The position numbers were made by a program, and so were the translations under genes. DNA of 64,000 nt, from contig CALMUT010000086.1 of NCBI GenBank assembly GCA_937872925.1, positions 1 to 64,000 of the forward strand, in the 5' to 3' direction. Positions 1-8,916 of this stretch are shown one piece after another (position 1 is the first letter of the stretch; every line of letters starts with the position of its first letter). This DNA is from an uncultured Myxococcales bacterium (GTDB taxonomy: Bacteria; Myxococcota_A; Polyangia; Polyangiales; Polyangiaceae). The notes below the pieces were generated by a model, which was not told where the DNA came from, ran no database searches, and saw only the letters and a list, made by a program, of their open reading frames with translations.

Positions 1-61
1 CACTCGCGACGCCCTGGGGTGCTTTGGCGCTCCGAGCTATCGCGACGCAACACACAAAATA

Positions 62-90
62 GCAAAACGGCGGCCCACCAGGAGCCGCCG
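62..90 (-). terminator. Rho-independent terminator of the ompA-agmX pair
   Basis: A perfect 7-bp stem (68-74 with 84-90, arm CGGCGGC) closes a 9-nt loop. On the minus strand it is followed by TTTTGCTATTTTG. It lies about 30 bp past the stop codon of the leftward lipoprotein gene, where a terminator is expected. Confidence 0.75.
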
Positions 91-119
91 CTTCGCGGGT
101 TTACCCACTAGCTAGTGAA

Positions 120-530
120 TCAGCCGGCGGGGGGTGCCTCGACCGGCGCAGCGGGCGGGGCCTCCGTCACGAACTCCCAGGTGTAGGTGGCTTGACCGTC
201 GCTTTGATCCGGCGGAGCCAACTGCAATCCGTTGATCGAATTGATCACACAGGTCGACACCTCAGCGGGAGCCGTGGTGCCCGCTGCGTCCACCTGGGGA
301 TCCACGATCGTGCCGGTGTCCTTCTGAACCATGAACGTCACGCGCACGGTGCCCGCGGCGGCCTGGTTCACCTGCAGCTGCTGATCGTAGCAAGCTTTGA
401 TCTCTGCGTTCTTCGTCTCAAGCAGAGCGGACGTGTCGTCACGGTACATCTCCGGAGAGCGGGCCGCGAAAGAGCAGCCCGTGGCGGCTGCGAGCAGAGT
501 GAGAGAAAGGGGCATGAGGAACTTCTTCAT
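120..530 (-). CDS. AgmX/PglI C-terminal-like lipoprotein
   Basis: A 136-residue protein with a lipoprotein signal: MKKF, a hydrophobic core, and a lipobox ending AATGC near residue 19. The rest resembles the AgmX/PglI C-terminal (TonB-C-like) domain of myxobacteria: an IKACYDQQL helix start, a TVRVTFMV strand, a central STCV and a WEF strand, then a short Pro/Ala tail. I chose the start at 530 because AGGAG lies 7 nt upstream; a start at 566 would add 12 residues in front of the signal peptide. It follows the OmpA-like gene by 32 bp, so the two are probably cotranscribed. AgmX relatives are linked to gliding and envelope machinery, but no motility gene lies nearby, so its role is open. Confidence 0.8.
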   Translation of the reverse strand: MKKFLMPLSLTLLAAATGCSFAARSPEMYRDDTSALLETKNAEIKACYDQQLQVNQAAAGTVRVTFMVQKDTGTIVDPQVDAAGTTAPAEVSTCVINSINGLQLAPPDQSDGQATYTWEFVTEAPPAAPVEAPPAG

Positions 531-562
531 GGCTGGACTCCTTCTGAGTGTGCGCGAAGCGC

Positions 563-1225
563 TCACTTCTTTTCCTCGGGCTTGACCGGGGCTTTAGCAG
601 CGCCGGGCTTCTTCAGAGCGCCGACCGCCGGGGTCGCGGGCGTGGTGGGAGCCGCCGCCTTCGCGTCCTGCTCCGTGATGTTGAATTCGACGCGGCGGTT
701 GGCTTCTTTGCCTTCCTCGGTGTCGTTCGTCGCGATGGGCTTTTCAGATCCGAAACCCTTGGCGGTCAAGCGAGTCGCTTCGACTCCCTTGGCGACCAGA
801 GCGGCCATGACTGCCTTGGCGCGCTTGTCCGAGAGCGTCTTGTTGTAGCCCGCGTTGCCTTCCGAGCTGGCGTGGCCTTCAATGGCGATCTTCTTGATGT
901 GCGGGTGCTTCTTGATCACGTCCGCAATCTCCGTGATCAGTCCGTCGGACTCCGCCTTGATCTTCGAGCTGTTGTATTCGAACTGGATCTTCTCTCGGAT
1001 CTCGATCTTGTCAGCCTTGACCTCGACGCGCTTCGGCTCCTCTTTGACGGGCTCCTCTGGCGGCGGGGGTGGCGGTGGAGGCGGGGGCGCCGGTGGCGTA
1101 CCCTGCACGGCAAATGCTGTCTGGCCTTCAAAGACCTTCGTGCCCGCGCAGCCGGCCACGAGGGCGAGGCTTGCGGCGGCACCGAGGTACAGGCCGATCT
1201 TCCTGAAACGATAAGGTGCAGTCAT
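563..1225 (-). CDS. OmpA-family peptidoglycan-binding lipoprotein
   Basis: A 220-residue protein with a lipoprotein signal (lipobox LVAGC near residue 26), a long Pro run (PPAPPPPPPPPPP) and a C-terminal OmpA-like domain. The domain shows IQFEYNSSKIK, the IEGHASSEG segment (like the usual EGHTD.RG), NKTLSDKRAKAV and NRRVEFNI, which are the peptidoglycan-binding signatures. It should tether the outer membrane to the cell wall, as Pal-type proteins do. AGGAG lies 7 nt before the ATG at 1225; the ATG at 1243 has no such site. It is first in a two-gene leftward unit. The poly-Pro stretch is probably a stiff spacer across the periplasm. I do not call it Pal because no tol genes are adjacent. Confidence 0.88.
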   Translation of the reverse strand: MTAPYRFRKIGLYLGAAASLALVAGCAGTKVFEGQTAFAVQGTPPAPPPPPPPPPPEEPVKEEPKRVEVKADKIEIREKIQFEYNSSKIKAESDGLITEIADVIKKHPHIKKIAIEGHASSEGNAGYNKTLSDKRAKAVMAALVAKGVEATRLTAKGFGSEKPIATNDTEEGKEANRRVEFNITEQDAKAAAPTTPATPAVGALKKPGAAKAPVKPEEKK

Positions 1226-1640
1226 GTGGAAACTCCTGGGCATCCGATGGGATACACTTCCAAGGGCTCAAGCCCCCCTTTGGTCGGGCACCGGTTTGCC
1301 ATTAGGAGGCATCGCGGGTCAACCCGAGTCTTTGTGAAGTACGAGCCAAATAAAGCGCTGATTATGGACGTCGGCTTAGACGGGGCGGCGTGGAGAAGCA
1401 TTCTTTCAATCGTTAACTCATTGAATTTACTAGCGTATTCACGCTGGTAGGCGTGGTGTGCCCCGGCAGCCCAGCCGGCGTGGTGCGCGGGGCACAGTTC
1501 GGGGCTCCGAGGGCAAAGATCATGCGGGATTTGCGGGGCAGCGGGGGTGGCATGTCCCTTGCGAAGCCGGTGCCGCAGTCCCGTGACGGAGCGGGCTCGG
1601 GTTTGAGGACAAGCGTGCCATGATCCAGTGGAGCTTTGAA
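1226..1640. other. Divergent intergenic region, relatively AT-rich in the middle
   Basis: About 415 bp separate the divergent ompA-like and kinase genes. I find no gene in it. The stretch from about 1340 to 1440 is distinctly AT-richer than its surroundings and holds an inverted repeat and a promoter candidate (separate entry). No clear promoter for the leftward ompA gene was found. Confidence 0.6.
1405..1441 (+). promoter_or_regulatory. Promoter candidate with an overlapping operator-like inverted repeat
   Basis: TTAACT (1413-1418), 17 nt, then TATTCA (1436-1441) is a weak sigma-70-type pair. Around the -35 is the inverted repeat TTCAAT-N9-ATTGAA (1405-1410 and 1420-1425) with the palindrome GTTAAC at its centre. 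A regulator bound there would cover the -35. It would give the kinase gene a leader of about 190 nt. Sequence inference only. Confidence 0.35.
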
Positions 1641-3056
1641 ATGAGCGCAGAAGCCGATGCTTTCGACACGACGGTCTTGGCCGAGAGCGGTCCCCGCAAG
1701 GCCGAAGACAGCACCCGTGCCGAACTGAGGCGCTGGGTCGGCGCCCGCTTCGATCATTTCGACGTGCTTGAACCCCTCGCTCGCGGCGGGATGGGCGCCG
1801 TGTTCCTAGGACACGATCGCTCCTTGGATCGGCGCGTGGCCATCAAGGTGTTGCCAGAGGACTTCGCCGGAGACGCCGCGCTGCAAGAACGCTTCATACG
1901 CGAGGCGCGCGCCCAGGCCCGACTCAACTCCAGGCACGTCGTGCACATCTATCACATCGGGCGAACGCCCCAGGGCGACGCCGAGCAGCGTTCACTGTAC
2001 TTCGCGATGGAGCTGGTGGACGGCGGAGCGTTAGAGGCCGCGCTCGATGCCGGCGAGCTCCTCGACCCCGAACGGGCGCGGGCCTTGATGATCCAAGTGG
2101 CGCGCGGGCTGAGTGACGCTTGGCGCGCGGGCATCGTGCACCGCGACATCAAGCCGAGTAACTTGCTGCTCAGCAGTTCCGGTGAGGTGAAGATTGCCGA
2201 TTTCGGAGTAGCCAAACCCATGGACAAGACCGATTCCAAGATCACGCAGGAAGGCGCGGTCGTCGGTAGCCCACTGTACATGGCGCCGGAGCAGGCCCGG
2301 GGCGAGGACCTGGATTTTCGCGCGGATATGTATTCCCTCGGCTGCACCTTCCACCACTTGCTCAGCGGAGCGCCGCCTTTCGACGGCAAGACGCCCCTGG
2401 CCGTGGTGAGCAAGCACTTGACGGAGCCGCCCCCGGAGTTGAAGACCCCGGGAGTGCCGAGGCGCCTCGCCAGCATCGTGGCGCGCTTGATGGCCAAAGA
2501 TCCCAAGGACCGACCTGGCAGCTACGAAGAGCTGATTCGGGATTTGGAAGCTGCGGCGCCGGAGGCGGTGCGCCATGGCGGCTTCTGGGTGCGCGGCGCC
2601 GCCGTGAGCATTGACGTCGCCTTAGCGGGGCTCGTGATCGGTTTGCTCGGCCTCTGGGGCCTGGCCTTGCACCTGGCCTACATCACGACCGCCCATGCCA
2701 CCTGGGGGCAAACCGCCGGCAAGTACTTGATGAGCCTACGGGTGCGCGGACCGGATGGGAAAGCGCTGGGCTGGGGCCGCTCCCTGGCCCGCACCGTATC
2801 AAGCATGTGGCTGCCGTTTCTGGCGGGCCTTGTGATCCTGCTGACCCAAGGCAGCGGCGGACTCCAAGTGGCCGTGCAACAGATCCAGCTGAGCGACATG
2901 GACGCATTTCAAGCGTTGGTGCTGGCCGTCGCGGTCAGCAACGTGCTTCTCAGCTTGCTCTATGCCGTGGGGCTGATTCTGGCCGCATTCCACCCGCAAA
3001 AGCGCGCGGTGCACGACTTGGTCGTGGGCTCGGAAGTGATCTACAAGCTGCGCTGA
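1641..3056 (+). CDS. Ser/Thr protein kinase fused to a membrane RDD domain
   Basis: A 471-residue protein. Residues 40-305 form a Hanks-type kinase: glycine loop LARGGMGAVFLG (47-58), VAIKVL with catalytic Lys69, HRDIKPSN (168-175, Asp170), ADFG (186-189) and MAPEQ (214-218). Residues 312-470 form an RDD-family domain with about three membrane helices and the conserved stretch GQTAGKYLMSLRV. I chose ATG 1641 because GTGGAG lies 7 nt upstream; an in-frame ATG at 1620 would add 7 residues with a worse site. Kinases of myxobacteria often carry extra C-terminal domains, but RDD domains usually occur alone as membrane proteins. Here the RDD probably anchors the kinase or senses at the membrane. 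The kinase looks active because all catalytic residues are present. Confidence 0.9.
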   Translation: MSAEADAFDTTVLAESGPRKAEDSTRAELRRWVGARFDHFDVLEPLARGGMGAVFLGHDRSLDRRVAIKVLPEDFAGDAALQERFIREARAQARLNSRHVVHIYHIGRTPQGDAEQRSLYFAMELVDGGALEAALDAGELLDPERARALMIQVARGLSDAWRAGIVHRDIKPSNLLLSSSGEVKIADFGVAKPMDKTDSKITQEGAVVGSPLYMAPEQARGEDLDFRADMYSLGCTFHHLLSGAPPFDGKTPLAVVSKHLTEPPPELKTPGVPRRLASIVARLMAKDPKDRPGSYEELIRDLEAAAPEAVRHGGFWVRGAAVSIDVALAGLVIGLLGLWGLALHLAYITTAHATWGQTAGKYLMSLRVRGPDGKALGWGRSLARTVSSMWLPFLAGLVILLTQGSGGLQVAVQQIQLSDMDAFQALVLAVAVSNVLLSLLYAVGLILAAFHPQKRAVHDLVVGSEVIYKLR

Positions 3057-3241
3057 TCACGAAAATACGCCGCCCATTCGCAAAAAAAGCCCGACAATTG
3101 CCAAGGTAGGTCGAGCTAGACCGAGCCAAAAGGGGTGCGCAAAGGTGCGAGGCTTTTCCAGCCTGGCGAAAACGTCCCCAGACACCGGCGCGTCCGCTAT
3201 CCTGGACCAGATCCTTTCCTCACTTTGAAGGAGGCTTTGCC

Positions 3242-4957
3242 GTGTCGGTCAAGAACCCAGTTCGATTCCTCGTAAGTGCCTTTGTTGCACTGCTGCTTCC
3301 CATTTCACTCGCCCTGCCAGGTTGCGGCAGCGACGACGGCGGAGGAGGCGGGGGAAAACCCAAGACTGACGCGGGCACCGGCGGTGTTGGGGGTCAGGGC
3401 GGCGCCGGCGGAGCCGGAGCCACGACGGGTGGCGTCTGTTTCTTGACCAATTGTTCCTCGGACCAGGAATGCGCTGGTTGTTCTTTCGACCGGACCAAAT
3501 GCGACACCGCAACGAAGCGATGCATCGCCTGCAACCCCTCCACCGGCGAGGGCTGCCCCCCCGGCAAGACGTGTTCGTCCTTCGGCACCTGCGCCGACAA
3601 AGAGTGCTTAACGGACGCCCAGGGCGAACCGACCATCACGTGCACTAGCAACTCGGACTGCCTCGGCTGCGACCCTGCACACCAGCTGTGCGACACGGCC
3701 ACCAGCAAATGCGTCGCCTGTACGGATACAAACACCAGCCTGTGCAAGCCCACCGACGTGTGCGAGAACAACAAGTGCGCCAACAAGTGCCCTGGCAGCT
3801 GCTCGACGGACAACGAGTGTTCCCGCTGTGAAACCGCCGCAGGCAAGAAGGCCAAGGGCTGCTTCAACCACGTCTGCGCCGAGTGCTCGGATACCTACGC
3901 TTGCCCCACGGGCCTGGAGTGCAAGAAGGGCACTTGTGTAAAGCCCTGCGGTTTGCCTGGCAGCACCAGCGGCGCCTGCACGGACGATACGAACTGCGAA
4001 GGTTGCGGCGACGCCACCAACCCCTGGAAGTGCAAATTCCCCATCAACGGCGGGGTGTACGGCACCTGTTCGCCTTCGGCGGCGGGCTGCTCGGACCTGG
4101 GCCCGGGCGTGGCGGTGTTGCCGGCGCCTTTCGACAAGGTCACCAACACTTGCTCCAAGGACGACGACTGCAAGGGCGTCGGGATCCAATACAACGTCGG
4201 CGAAGCCATTCGTGACCTGATTGGCGGCCCGGAAATCGACGTGGCCGGCAAGAAGATCAAAATCCAGGACGCGAACGTGAACTACAACATGCCGGCCTGC
4301 GCCAGCGTGAAGATCACGGAGAGCATCAAGTGCGGCGTGTGCGTGCCCTGTCGCGAGGACAAGGACTGCGCGAAGATCGAAATCGACCCGCTCATCTCCA
4401 GCTTGTTCAAGGGCGACCCGCTGGCCACCATCGCGGGCAAGCTCTTGATCGACCTGCTCTACGGCTCGAACAAGGATCACAGCCTGCACTTCCAGTGCCT
4501 GGAGATCGCCGGCGGCTACGGCGTGTGCATTCCCTGCGCCAACCCGACCAAAGCCTGTGGAGACACCGGTGGTGGCACGGGTGGCGCGTGTGAAGGCACG
4601 ACGGGCGGCCACAGCCCCTGCGTTGCAGGTGGTCCGCTCAAGTCGACGTGTGACGCTTGCACAGCCGAGGTCTGCAAAGCAGACGCCTTCTGCTGTGGCG
4701 GCTCGGACGGCACCGGCACCTGGGACAGCCTATGCGTCGATCAGGCCAAGAAGGTGTGCCCGGCCTGCGGCGGTGGCACCGGCGGAACCTGTGACCACGG
4801 GCCGTGCGTCGAGGGCACGGCATTGGCAGAGTCTTGCGGCGCCTGCGAAAAGGCTGTGTGTCAGGGCGACGCCTTCTGCTGCGATGGCCAGTTCGGCAAG
4901 TGGGATAGCTACTGCGTAGCCGACGCCAAGACGACGCCAGGCTGTAGCTGTCCCTGA
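3242..4957 (+). CDS. Cys-rich lipoprotein with paired CC-WDS-CV repeats
   Basis: A 571-residue exported protein. It starts at GTG 3242, with AAGGAGG 7 nt upstream. The signal ends in lipobox ALPGC (near residue 28), followed by an Asp/Gly linker (GGGGGGKPKTDAGTGG). The rest has dozens of Cys in short CxxC-spaced modules, of the type CTSNSDCLGC and CSTDNECSRC. The last 110 residues hold two copies of a motif, C-x2-C-x3-VC-x2-DAFCC...WDSxCV, separated by a GGGTGG linker. Such modules are common in surface proteins of myxobacteria and planctomycetes and presumably make disulfide-bonded rods or adhesins. No enzyme domain was recognised. It stands alone, 185 bp after the kinase gene. Confidence 0.82.
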   Translation: MSVKNPVRFLVSAFVALLLPISLALPGCGSDDGGGGGGKPKTDAGTGGVGGQGGAGGAGATTGGVCFLTNCSSDQECAGCSFDRTKCDTATKRCIACNPSTGEGCPPGKTCSSFGTCADKECLTDAQGEPTITCTSNSDCLGCDPAHQLCDTATSKCVACTDTNTSLCKPTDVCENNKCANKCPGSCSTDNECSRCETAAGKKAKGCFNHVCAECSDTYACPTGLECKKGTCVKPCGLPGSTSGACTDDTNCEGCGDATNPWKCKFPINGGVYGTCSPSAAGCSDLGPGVAVLPAPFDKVTNTCSKDDDCKGVGIQYNVGEAIRDLIGGPEIDVAGKKIKIQDANVNYNMPACASVKITESIKCGVCVPCREDKDCAKIEIDPLISSLFKGDPLATIAGKLLIDLLYGSNKDHSLHFQCLEIAGGYGVCIPCANPTKACGDTGGGTGGACEGTTGGHSPCVAGGPLKSTCDACTAEVCKADAFCCGGSDGTGTWDSLCVDQAKKVCPACGGGTGGTCDHGPCVEGTALAESCGACEKAVCQGDAFCCDGQFGKWDSYCVADAKTTPGCSCP

Positions 4958-5028
4958 GGCTGGCCTCCGTCCAAAGCGGTCCGCGGCACTATCGCCGCGG
5001 CCGCCTCCCGGCGGAGTATGAGGCACGC

Positions 5029-5041
5029 TAGAATCGCAACA
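5029..5041 (+). promoter_or_regulatory. Leaderless -10 element of the RCC1 gene
   Basis: TAGAAT at 5029-5034 ends 6 nt before the ATG at 5041, and no Shine-Dalgarno sequence is present. A start of transcription at or next to the ATG is the simplest reading. The hairpin CCGCGG-N8-CCGCGG at 4981-5000 just upstream may terminate the preceding gene. Confidence 0.5.
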
Positions 5042-6264
5042 TGGGGCACCCAGCAGTACGCACGGTCTTTCTTGGTGTTCTCGCGTTGGGTTGTAACGCG
5101 CTCTCCGGAGTGAGCGATCTGGAAAAAGTCGACTGCGTCGACTGCGGCAGCGGCGGCGGCGCGGGGAGTGCCGGAACGGGTGGCGGCGCGGGCACGTCGC
5201 CGGTGTCCATCACCGTGGGCCCCAAGAGCAGCTGCGCCATTCTGGCCGACAAGAGCCTGTGGTGCTGGGGTGCGAATCCAGGCGTGGAGCCCGGCGCGGT
5301 GAGCACTAAGGCCGTGAAGGTCGAAGGCATCAGCGACCCCAAGCAAGTGTCCATCGGGTTGGAACACAGCTGCGCGGTCAGCGACTCTGGAGTGGTGTAT
5401 TGCTGGGGTCGCAACGACGCTGGACAATTGGGCGACGGCTCCACTAACGCCAGCGCCGTGCCGAAGGTCGTGCCGCAGCTGGGCGCCATGGACACCGTCA
5501 GCGCCGGCCGCAGTCACACCTGCGCGTACACCGATCCAGGCAGCCCGCCAGTGCAGACGTTTTGTTGGGGCGCCAATGCCTACGGGCAGCTCGGGGACGG
5601 AACAAAGACGGACGCCCTACAGCCGGTCAAAGTCACGCTACCGGGCAATGTCCTGCGCATGGGACCCGGAGGCGACTTCACTTGCGCGGTGATCGACGTG
5701 GGCGGCTCCTTTGACGCCTACTGCTGGGGACGCAACGACATGGGGCAGTGCGGCCAAGACCCCACCGGCACACCCACCGTCGATGCGCCGACGAAAGTCG
5801 CGAACCTAGGACAAGTGGAACGCGTGTATCCCGGCGGCGATCATATGTGCGTGCGCACGCTGGGTACCCGTCTGCCCTGGTGTTGGGGCGCCAACGACCA
5901 CGGCCAGGTTGGCATCAACTCCACCAGCGCCTGGGAGCTACCCCAGGCCGTGGTGGGCGGGTATACGATCGACACCATGTCGCCCGGGGCCCGACACACT
6001 TGCCTCACCGTGCGTACCACCATCGAGGGTGTGTGCTTCGGCGCCAACGAGCTGGGCCAGTTTTCCGGCATCCCCGGCGGTGACCAACCCTTGCCCACCG
6101 CTGTGCCATTCCTTGACGGAATCGGCCATATCATGCGCCGCGCAGACCATGGCTGCGGCATCAAAGACGACAAGGTGCTGTGCTGGGGAGCCAACGACAG
6201 CGGCCAACTTGGCAACGGCACGACGGGCAGCTTCGGAGCGGCCGCCGAGGTGCCCTTTGAGTAG
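5041..6264 (+). CDS. RCC1-repeat lipoprotein
   Basis: A 407-residue protein with a short signal and lipobox LALGC (near residue 18), a Gly-rich linker (GGGAGSAGTGGGAGT), then about seven RCC1-like blades. Each blade carries the C-x-W-G core (CWGANP, CWGRNDAGQLGDGS, CWGANAYGQLGDG, CWGRNDMGQ, CWGANDHGQ, CFGANELGQ, CWGANDSGQLGNG) plus a preceding H-x-C or C-A strand. The fold should be a seven-bladed propeller exposed on the cell surface. In eukaryotes RCC1 acts on Ran; in secreted bacterial lipoproteins the family is taken to be a binding scaffold. The next gene starts 2 bp after its stop, so the two are coupled. Confidence 0.88.
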   Translation: MGHPAVRTVFLGVLALGCNALSGVSDLEKVDCVDCGSGGGAGSAGTGGGAGTSPVSITVGPKSSCAILADKSLWCWGANPGVEPGAVSTKAVKVEGISDPKQVSIGLEHSCAVSDSGVVYCWGRNDAGQLGDGSTNASAVPKVVPQLGAMDTVSAGRSHTCAYTDPGSPPVQTFCWGANAYGQLGDGTKTDALQPVKVTLPGNVLRMGPGGDFTCAVIDVGGSFDAYCWGRNDMGQCGQDPTGTPTVDAPTKVANLGQVERVYPGGDHMCVRTLGTRLPWCWGANDHGQVGINSTSAWELPQAVVGGYTIDTMSPGARHTCLTVRTTIEGVCFGANELGQFSGIPGGDQPLPTAVPFLDGIGHIMRRADHGCGIKDDKVLCWGANDSGQLGNGTTGSFGAAAEVPFE

Positions 6265-6265
6265 C

Positions 6266-7249
6266 GTGCCGCTATGGGCGCGGGCGCGGGCTCGTCGCCC
6301 CCTGGCCTTCGCGCTTTGCCTGGCGCTCTTGTCCGCACCAGCGCTGGCAGAGCCAAGCGCCGCCGAAAAAGAAACGGCACGCAAGCTCGTCAAATCCGGT
6401 CGCGCCAAACAGAAGAGCGGCGACATGGCCGGCGCCCTGGAGGATCTGAAGGGCGCGCACGCGATCATGAACGTGCCCACAACGGGTTTGGCGCTGGGCA
6501 AGGCGCAGCTGGACGCGGGGCGCTTGGTGGAAGCGCGAGACACGTTGCTTTCCGTGGCGCGGATTGCCAAACAAGGCCGCGAACCATTCGCATTTACGAA
6601 AGCGCGAGCGACGGCAAAGACCCTCGCCGCGGACATCGAACCCCGGGTGCCGCAGCTTGAGCTGGACCTCAACGGCGCCGCGGAGGGATCAGACGTGCGC
6701 GTGAACATTGACGGCGTCGAATTCAAGCCAGCGGCCCTCGGCGCCGCCATCTCCCTGAACCCTGGGGAACACACCATCGTGATCAGCGTCAACGGTGACA
6801 AGAAAGAGACCACGACGTCCCTCAGCGAAGGGCAAAAGTCCCTCGTCTCTATCGATCTTTCCGGGCTGGGCATGAAGAAGGCGCCGCCGAAGCCGCTGCC
6901 AATAACCGACTCGCCATCGCAAACGGATCCCTTGGTCTACGTGGGCTTCGGCGTCGCCGGGGTCGGCGTCTTGGTCGGCAGCGTGACTGGGGTCATGGCG
7001 CTGTCGAAAGCATCGTCGGCAAAAGACGGCTGCACGAGCAACCGCTGCCCGCCGGCCACCCACGACGACATCGACGCCAGTTCGACCCTGGGCACCGTCT
7101 CGACGGTCTCCTTTGTGTTGGGCGGCGTCGGCGCCGTAGTGGGCGTGTGGGGCCTCACCCGCAGCGGCGGCAGCAGCGAAAAACCGCCCGGTGCGTCGGC
7201 GTCGGTCTGGCTGGGCCCCGCGAGCGCGGGCGTGTCCGGCAAGTTCTAG
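6266..7249 (+). CDS. TPR/PEGA envelope protein with two C-terminal membrane helices
   Basis: I place the start at GTG 6266, one base after the RCC1 stop. This gives 327 residues with a clean signal peptide (RARARRPLAF core, cleavage after SAPALA near residue 23). Upstream in-frame sequence overlaps the RCC1 gene and is not credible. A TPR-like helical part (ARKLVKSGRAKQKSGDMAG onward) is followed by a PEGA-type beta domain (about 130-200: VRVNIDGVEF ... LNPGEHTIVISVNG). Two hydrophobic helices near the end are joined by a loop with two Cys (DGCTSNRC). The same layout occurs in the proteins at 8917 and 21803. It is convergent with the kinase gene, 19 bp away. Confidence 0.82.
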   Translation: MPLWARARARRPLAFALCLALLSAPALAEPSAAEKETARKLVKSGRAKQKSGDMAGALEDLKGAHAIMNVPTTGLALGKAQLDAGRLVEARDTLLSVARIAKQGREPFAFTKARATAKTLAADIEPRVPQLELDLNGAAEGSDVRVNIDGVEFKPAALGAAISLNPGEHTIVISVNGDKKETTTSLSEGQKSLVSIDLSGLGMKKAPPKPLPITDSPSQTDPLVYVGFGVAGVGVLVGSVTGVMALSKASSAKDGCTSNRCPPATHDDIDASSTLGTVSTVSFVLGGVGAVVGVWGLTRSGGSSEKPPGASASVWLGPASAGVSGKF

Positions 7250-7268
7250 CGCGAACGCGCTCAGTCTC

Positions 7269-8852
7269 TCAGAACTCGAGATCCGAAGACGTTCCGCCAC
7301 CTTTGGGCTTGGGGCGTGGTGCCGGTCGCACTACGGCGGGGGGCGTCTTTTGCTTCTCCGACAGCACCGCGTTGGCACTCGGCTTCACGCTCAGCTTGCT
7401 CGGCTCGTACCCGTCCGCCTGGATTGTCAGCTCGATTTGCTCGTCGGCGCGATCGACGACGATGGTATCTGCAGGGAGGCTGCCGAGCTTCTTGTCGCCG
7501 AGCAGCACGTCAACTTCCTTGGGCTCGGATTGGATATCCAGAGTGACGGTCTTGGGCGCGTCCACCGGCTCGACGACAGGTTCGGCGGACGAGGCAGCCA
7601 CCGGCGGCGCCGAGGCCAGTGCCTGGGCCGTTTCACTGCTGGGCGGGGCTGCCTCGGAAGGTCGGGTGAGCGCGAACGCCCCCAGGCCGACGCCGACCAC
7701 CCCCAGCAGGCCCAAGATCGCGAACACCAGGACGCTTCTGCTCGACCCCGCCGGCGCACTGGTCTCGAGGGGCGGGGCGGTGCGCGCCGACAAGTCCGGC
7801 GGGGCGGCCGCGCGCAACGCCGCCAAGTCCGCTGGAGTCGCAGCCCCCAGCATCACGTCCGCTGGGACGGTCGCCCCCGCGGAAAATTCGCTGAGCGTGG
7901 CGCCGGCCGGCACGCAGGCCGCAAAGCTCTCAATCGCCTGACTTGCCGACTGGGGTCGCGCGTCCGGCTCCTTCTCGAGCATGGCGAGGATCACAGCGTC
8001 AAAGCGTGTTCCAAGCTCCGGCACGACGGTAGAGGGTAGCGGCGGCGGTTCGCTGGCGTGTTTGAACAGCACCTGCATGAACGAATCCGCGACGAACGGC
8101 AAAACACCGGTGATCAGCTGATGGATCACCACGCCAAGGGAGTAGATGTCGGTGCGATGATCGATCTTGGCGCCACGGCATTGCTCGGGAGACATGTAGT
8201 AGGGCGTGCCCATGGGCACACCGGTACGTGTCTTGGCACTGCCCTTGTCGCCAGCAAGCTTCGCGATACCGAAATCCAGCAGCTTGGGCGTGACGCTTCC
8301 GTCTTCTTCGCGCACCAAGAAAATATTCTCGGGCTTGAGATCTCGGTGCACGATGCCCGCGGCGTGCGCCGCATCCAGTGCGCGGGCAATACTCCGCAGG
8401 AGCTGTGCGGTTTCTGCCGGTGAAAGCCGGCCCTGGGCTTCCAGATGATCCTCCAGCGTGATGCCGTCAAGGAGCTCCATCACGAAGTACTGGCGCCCGT
8501 CAGGAAGAGCACCGAACGCAAAAATATCGATGATGTGACGGCTGCGTATCTGATTGACGGCGCGAGCCTCGTCCACGAAGCGCGACACCATCTCGGGATT
8601 GCTCGACAGTTCGCGGTTGAGGATCTTGATCGCAACAGGCTTTCCGATCACCGGTTGCACGGCGCGATACACGGTGCCGAAGCCGCCCTCGCCGAGCTTC
8701 GCCTCGACTCGGTATTCGCCAACCATGTGTCCAGCCGCTAGCTCCTTGTCGAGCCCCTGCACGGCCACGTCAGGCAGCAGCGTCGTGCCATCGTCCGCGC
8801 ACTGGTGCACGTCGTCTGGGAAGTGCTTCTGACACTTGGGGCACGTAGCCAT
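7269..8852 (-). CDS. Ser/Thr kinase with N-terminal zinc ribbon and C-terminal PEGA domain
   Basis: A 527-residue protein. Residues 4-21 are a small zinc-ribbon-like knuckle (CPKC ... HQCADDG) common at the front of myxobacterial kinases. The kinase domain (about 47-310) has LGEGGFGTVYRA (53-64), VAIKIL with Lys76, HRDLKPEN (169-176, Asp171), LDFG (192-195) and MSPEQ (220-224). A single membrane helix spans about 373-396. A PEGA domain (about 434-492: DIQSEPKEVDVLLGDKKLG ... ADGYEPSKLSV) follows on the outer side. The PEGA domain probably reads a wall or surface signal for the inner kinase. It is the last of three leftward genes, 64 bp after the double-PEGA gene; no Shine-Dalgarno site is seen. 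Confidence 0.92.
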   Translation of the reverse strand: MATCPKCQKHFPDDVHQCADDGTTLLPDVAVQGLDKELAAGHMVGEYRVEAKLGEGGFGTVYRAVQPVIGKPVAIKILNRELSSNPEMVSRFVDEARAVNQIRSRHIIDIFAFGALPDGRQYFVMELLDGITLEDHLEAQGRLSPAETAQLLRSIARALDAAHAAGIVHRDLKPENIFLVREEDGSVTPKLLDFGIAKLAGDKGSAKTRTGVPMGTPYYMSPEQCRGAKIDHRTDIYSLGVVIHQLITGVLPFVADSFMQVLFKHASEPPPLPSTVVPELGTRFDAVILAMLEKEPDARPQSASQAIESFAACVPAGATLSEFSAGATVPADVMLGAATPADLAALRAAAPPDLSARTAPPLETSAPAGSSRSVLVFAILGLLGVVGVGLGAFALTRPSEAAPPSSETAQALASAPPVAASSAEPVVEPVDAPKTVTLDIQSEPKEVDVLLGDKKLGSLPADTIVVDRADEQIELTIQADGYEPSKLSVKPSANAVLSEKQKTPPAVVRPAPRPKPKGGGTSSDLEF

Positions 8853-8916
8853 GACAGCGGAGAGGAGCGTACCGCGGGAGAGCGGCAGTCGCTACCCTCG
8901 CGCAAAAAAGGGCGCG

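Noticed and set aside
548-1450. A 300-residue open frame on the plus strand
   Set aside because: It is antisense to the OmpA-like gene, whose peptidoglycan-binding motifs are clear on the minus strand.
4981-5000. Hairpin CCGCGG-N8-CCGCGG as a terminator of the Cys-rich lipoprotein gene
   Set aside because: No T tract follows, and a short GC palindrome like this is common by chance at this base composition.
5909-6265. N-terminal 119-residue extension of the TPR/PEGA protein
   Set aside because: It overlaps the RCC1 gene in another frame; a proper signal peptide starts at GTG 6266.
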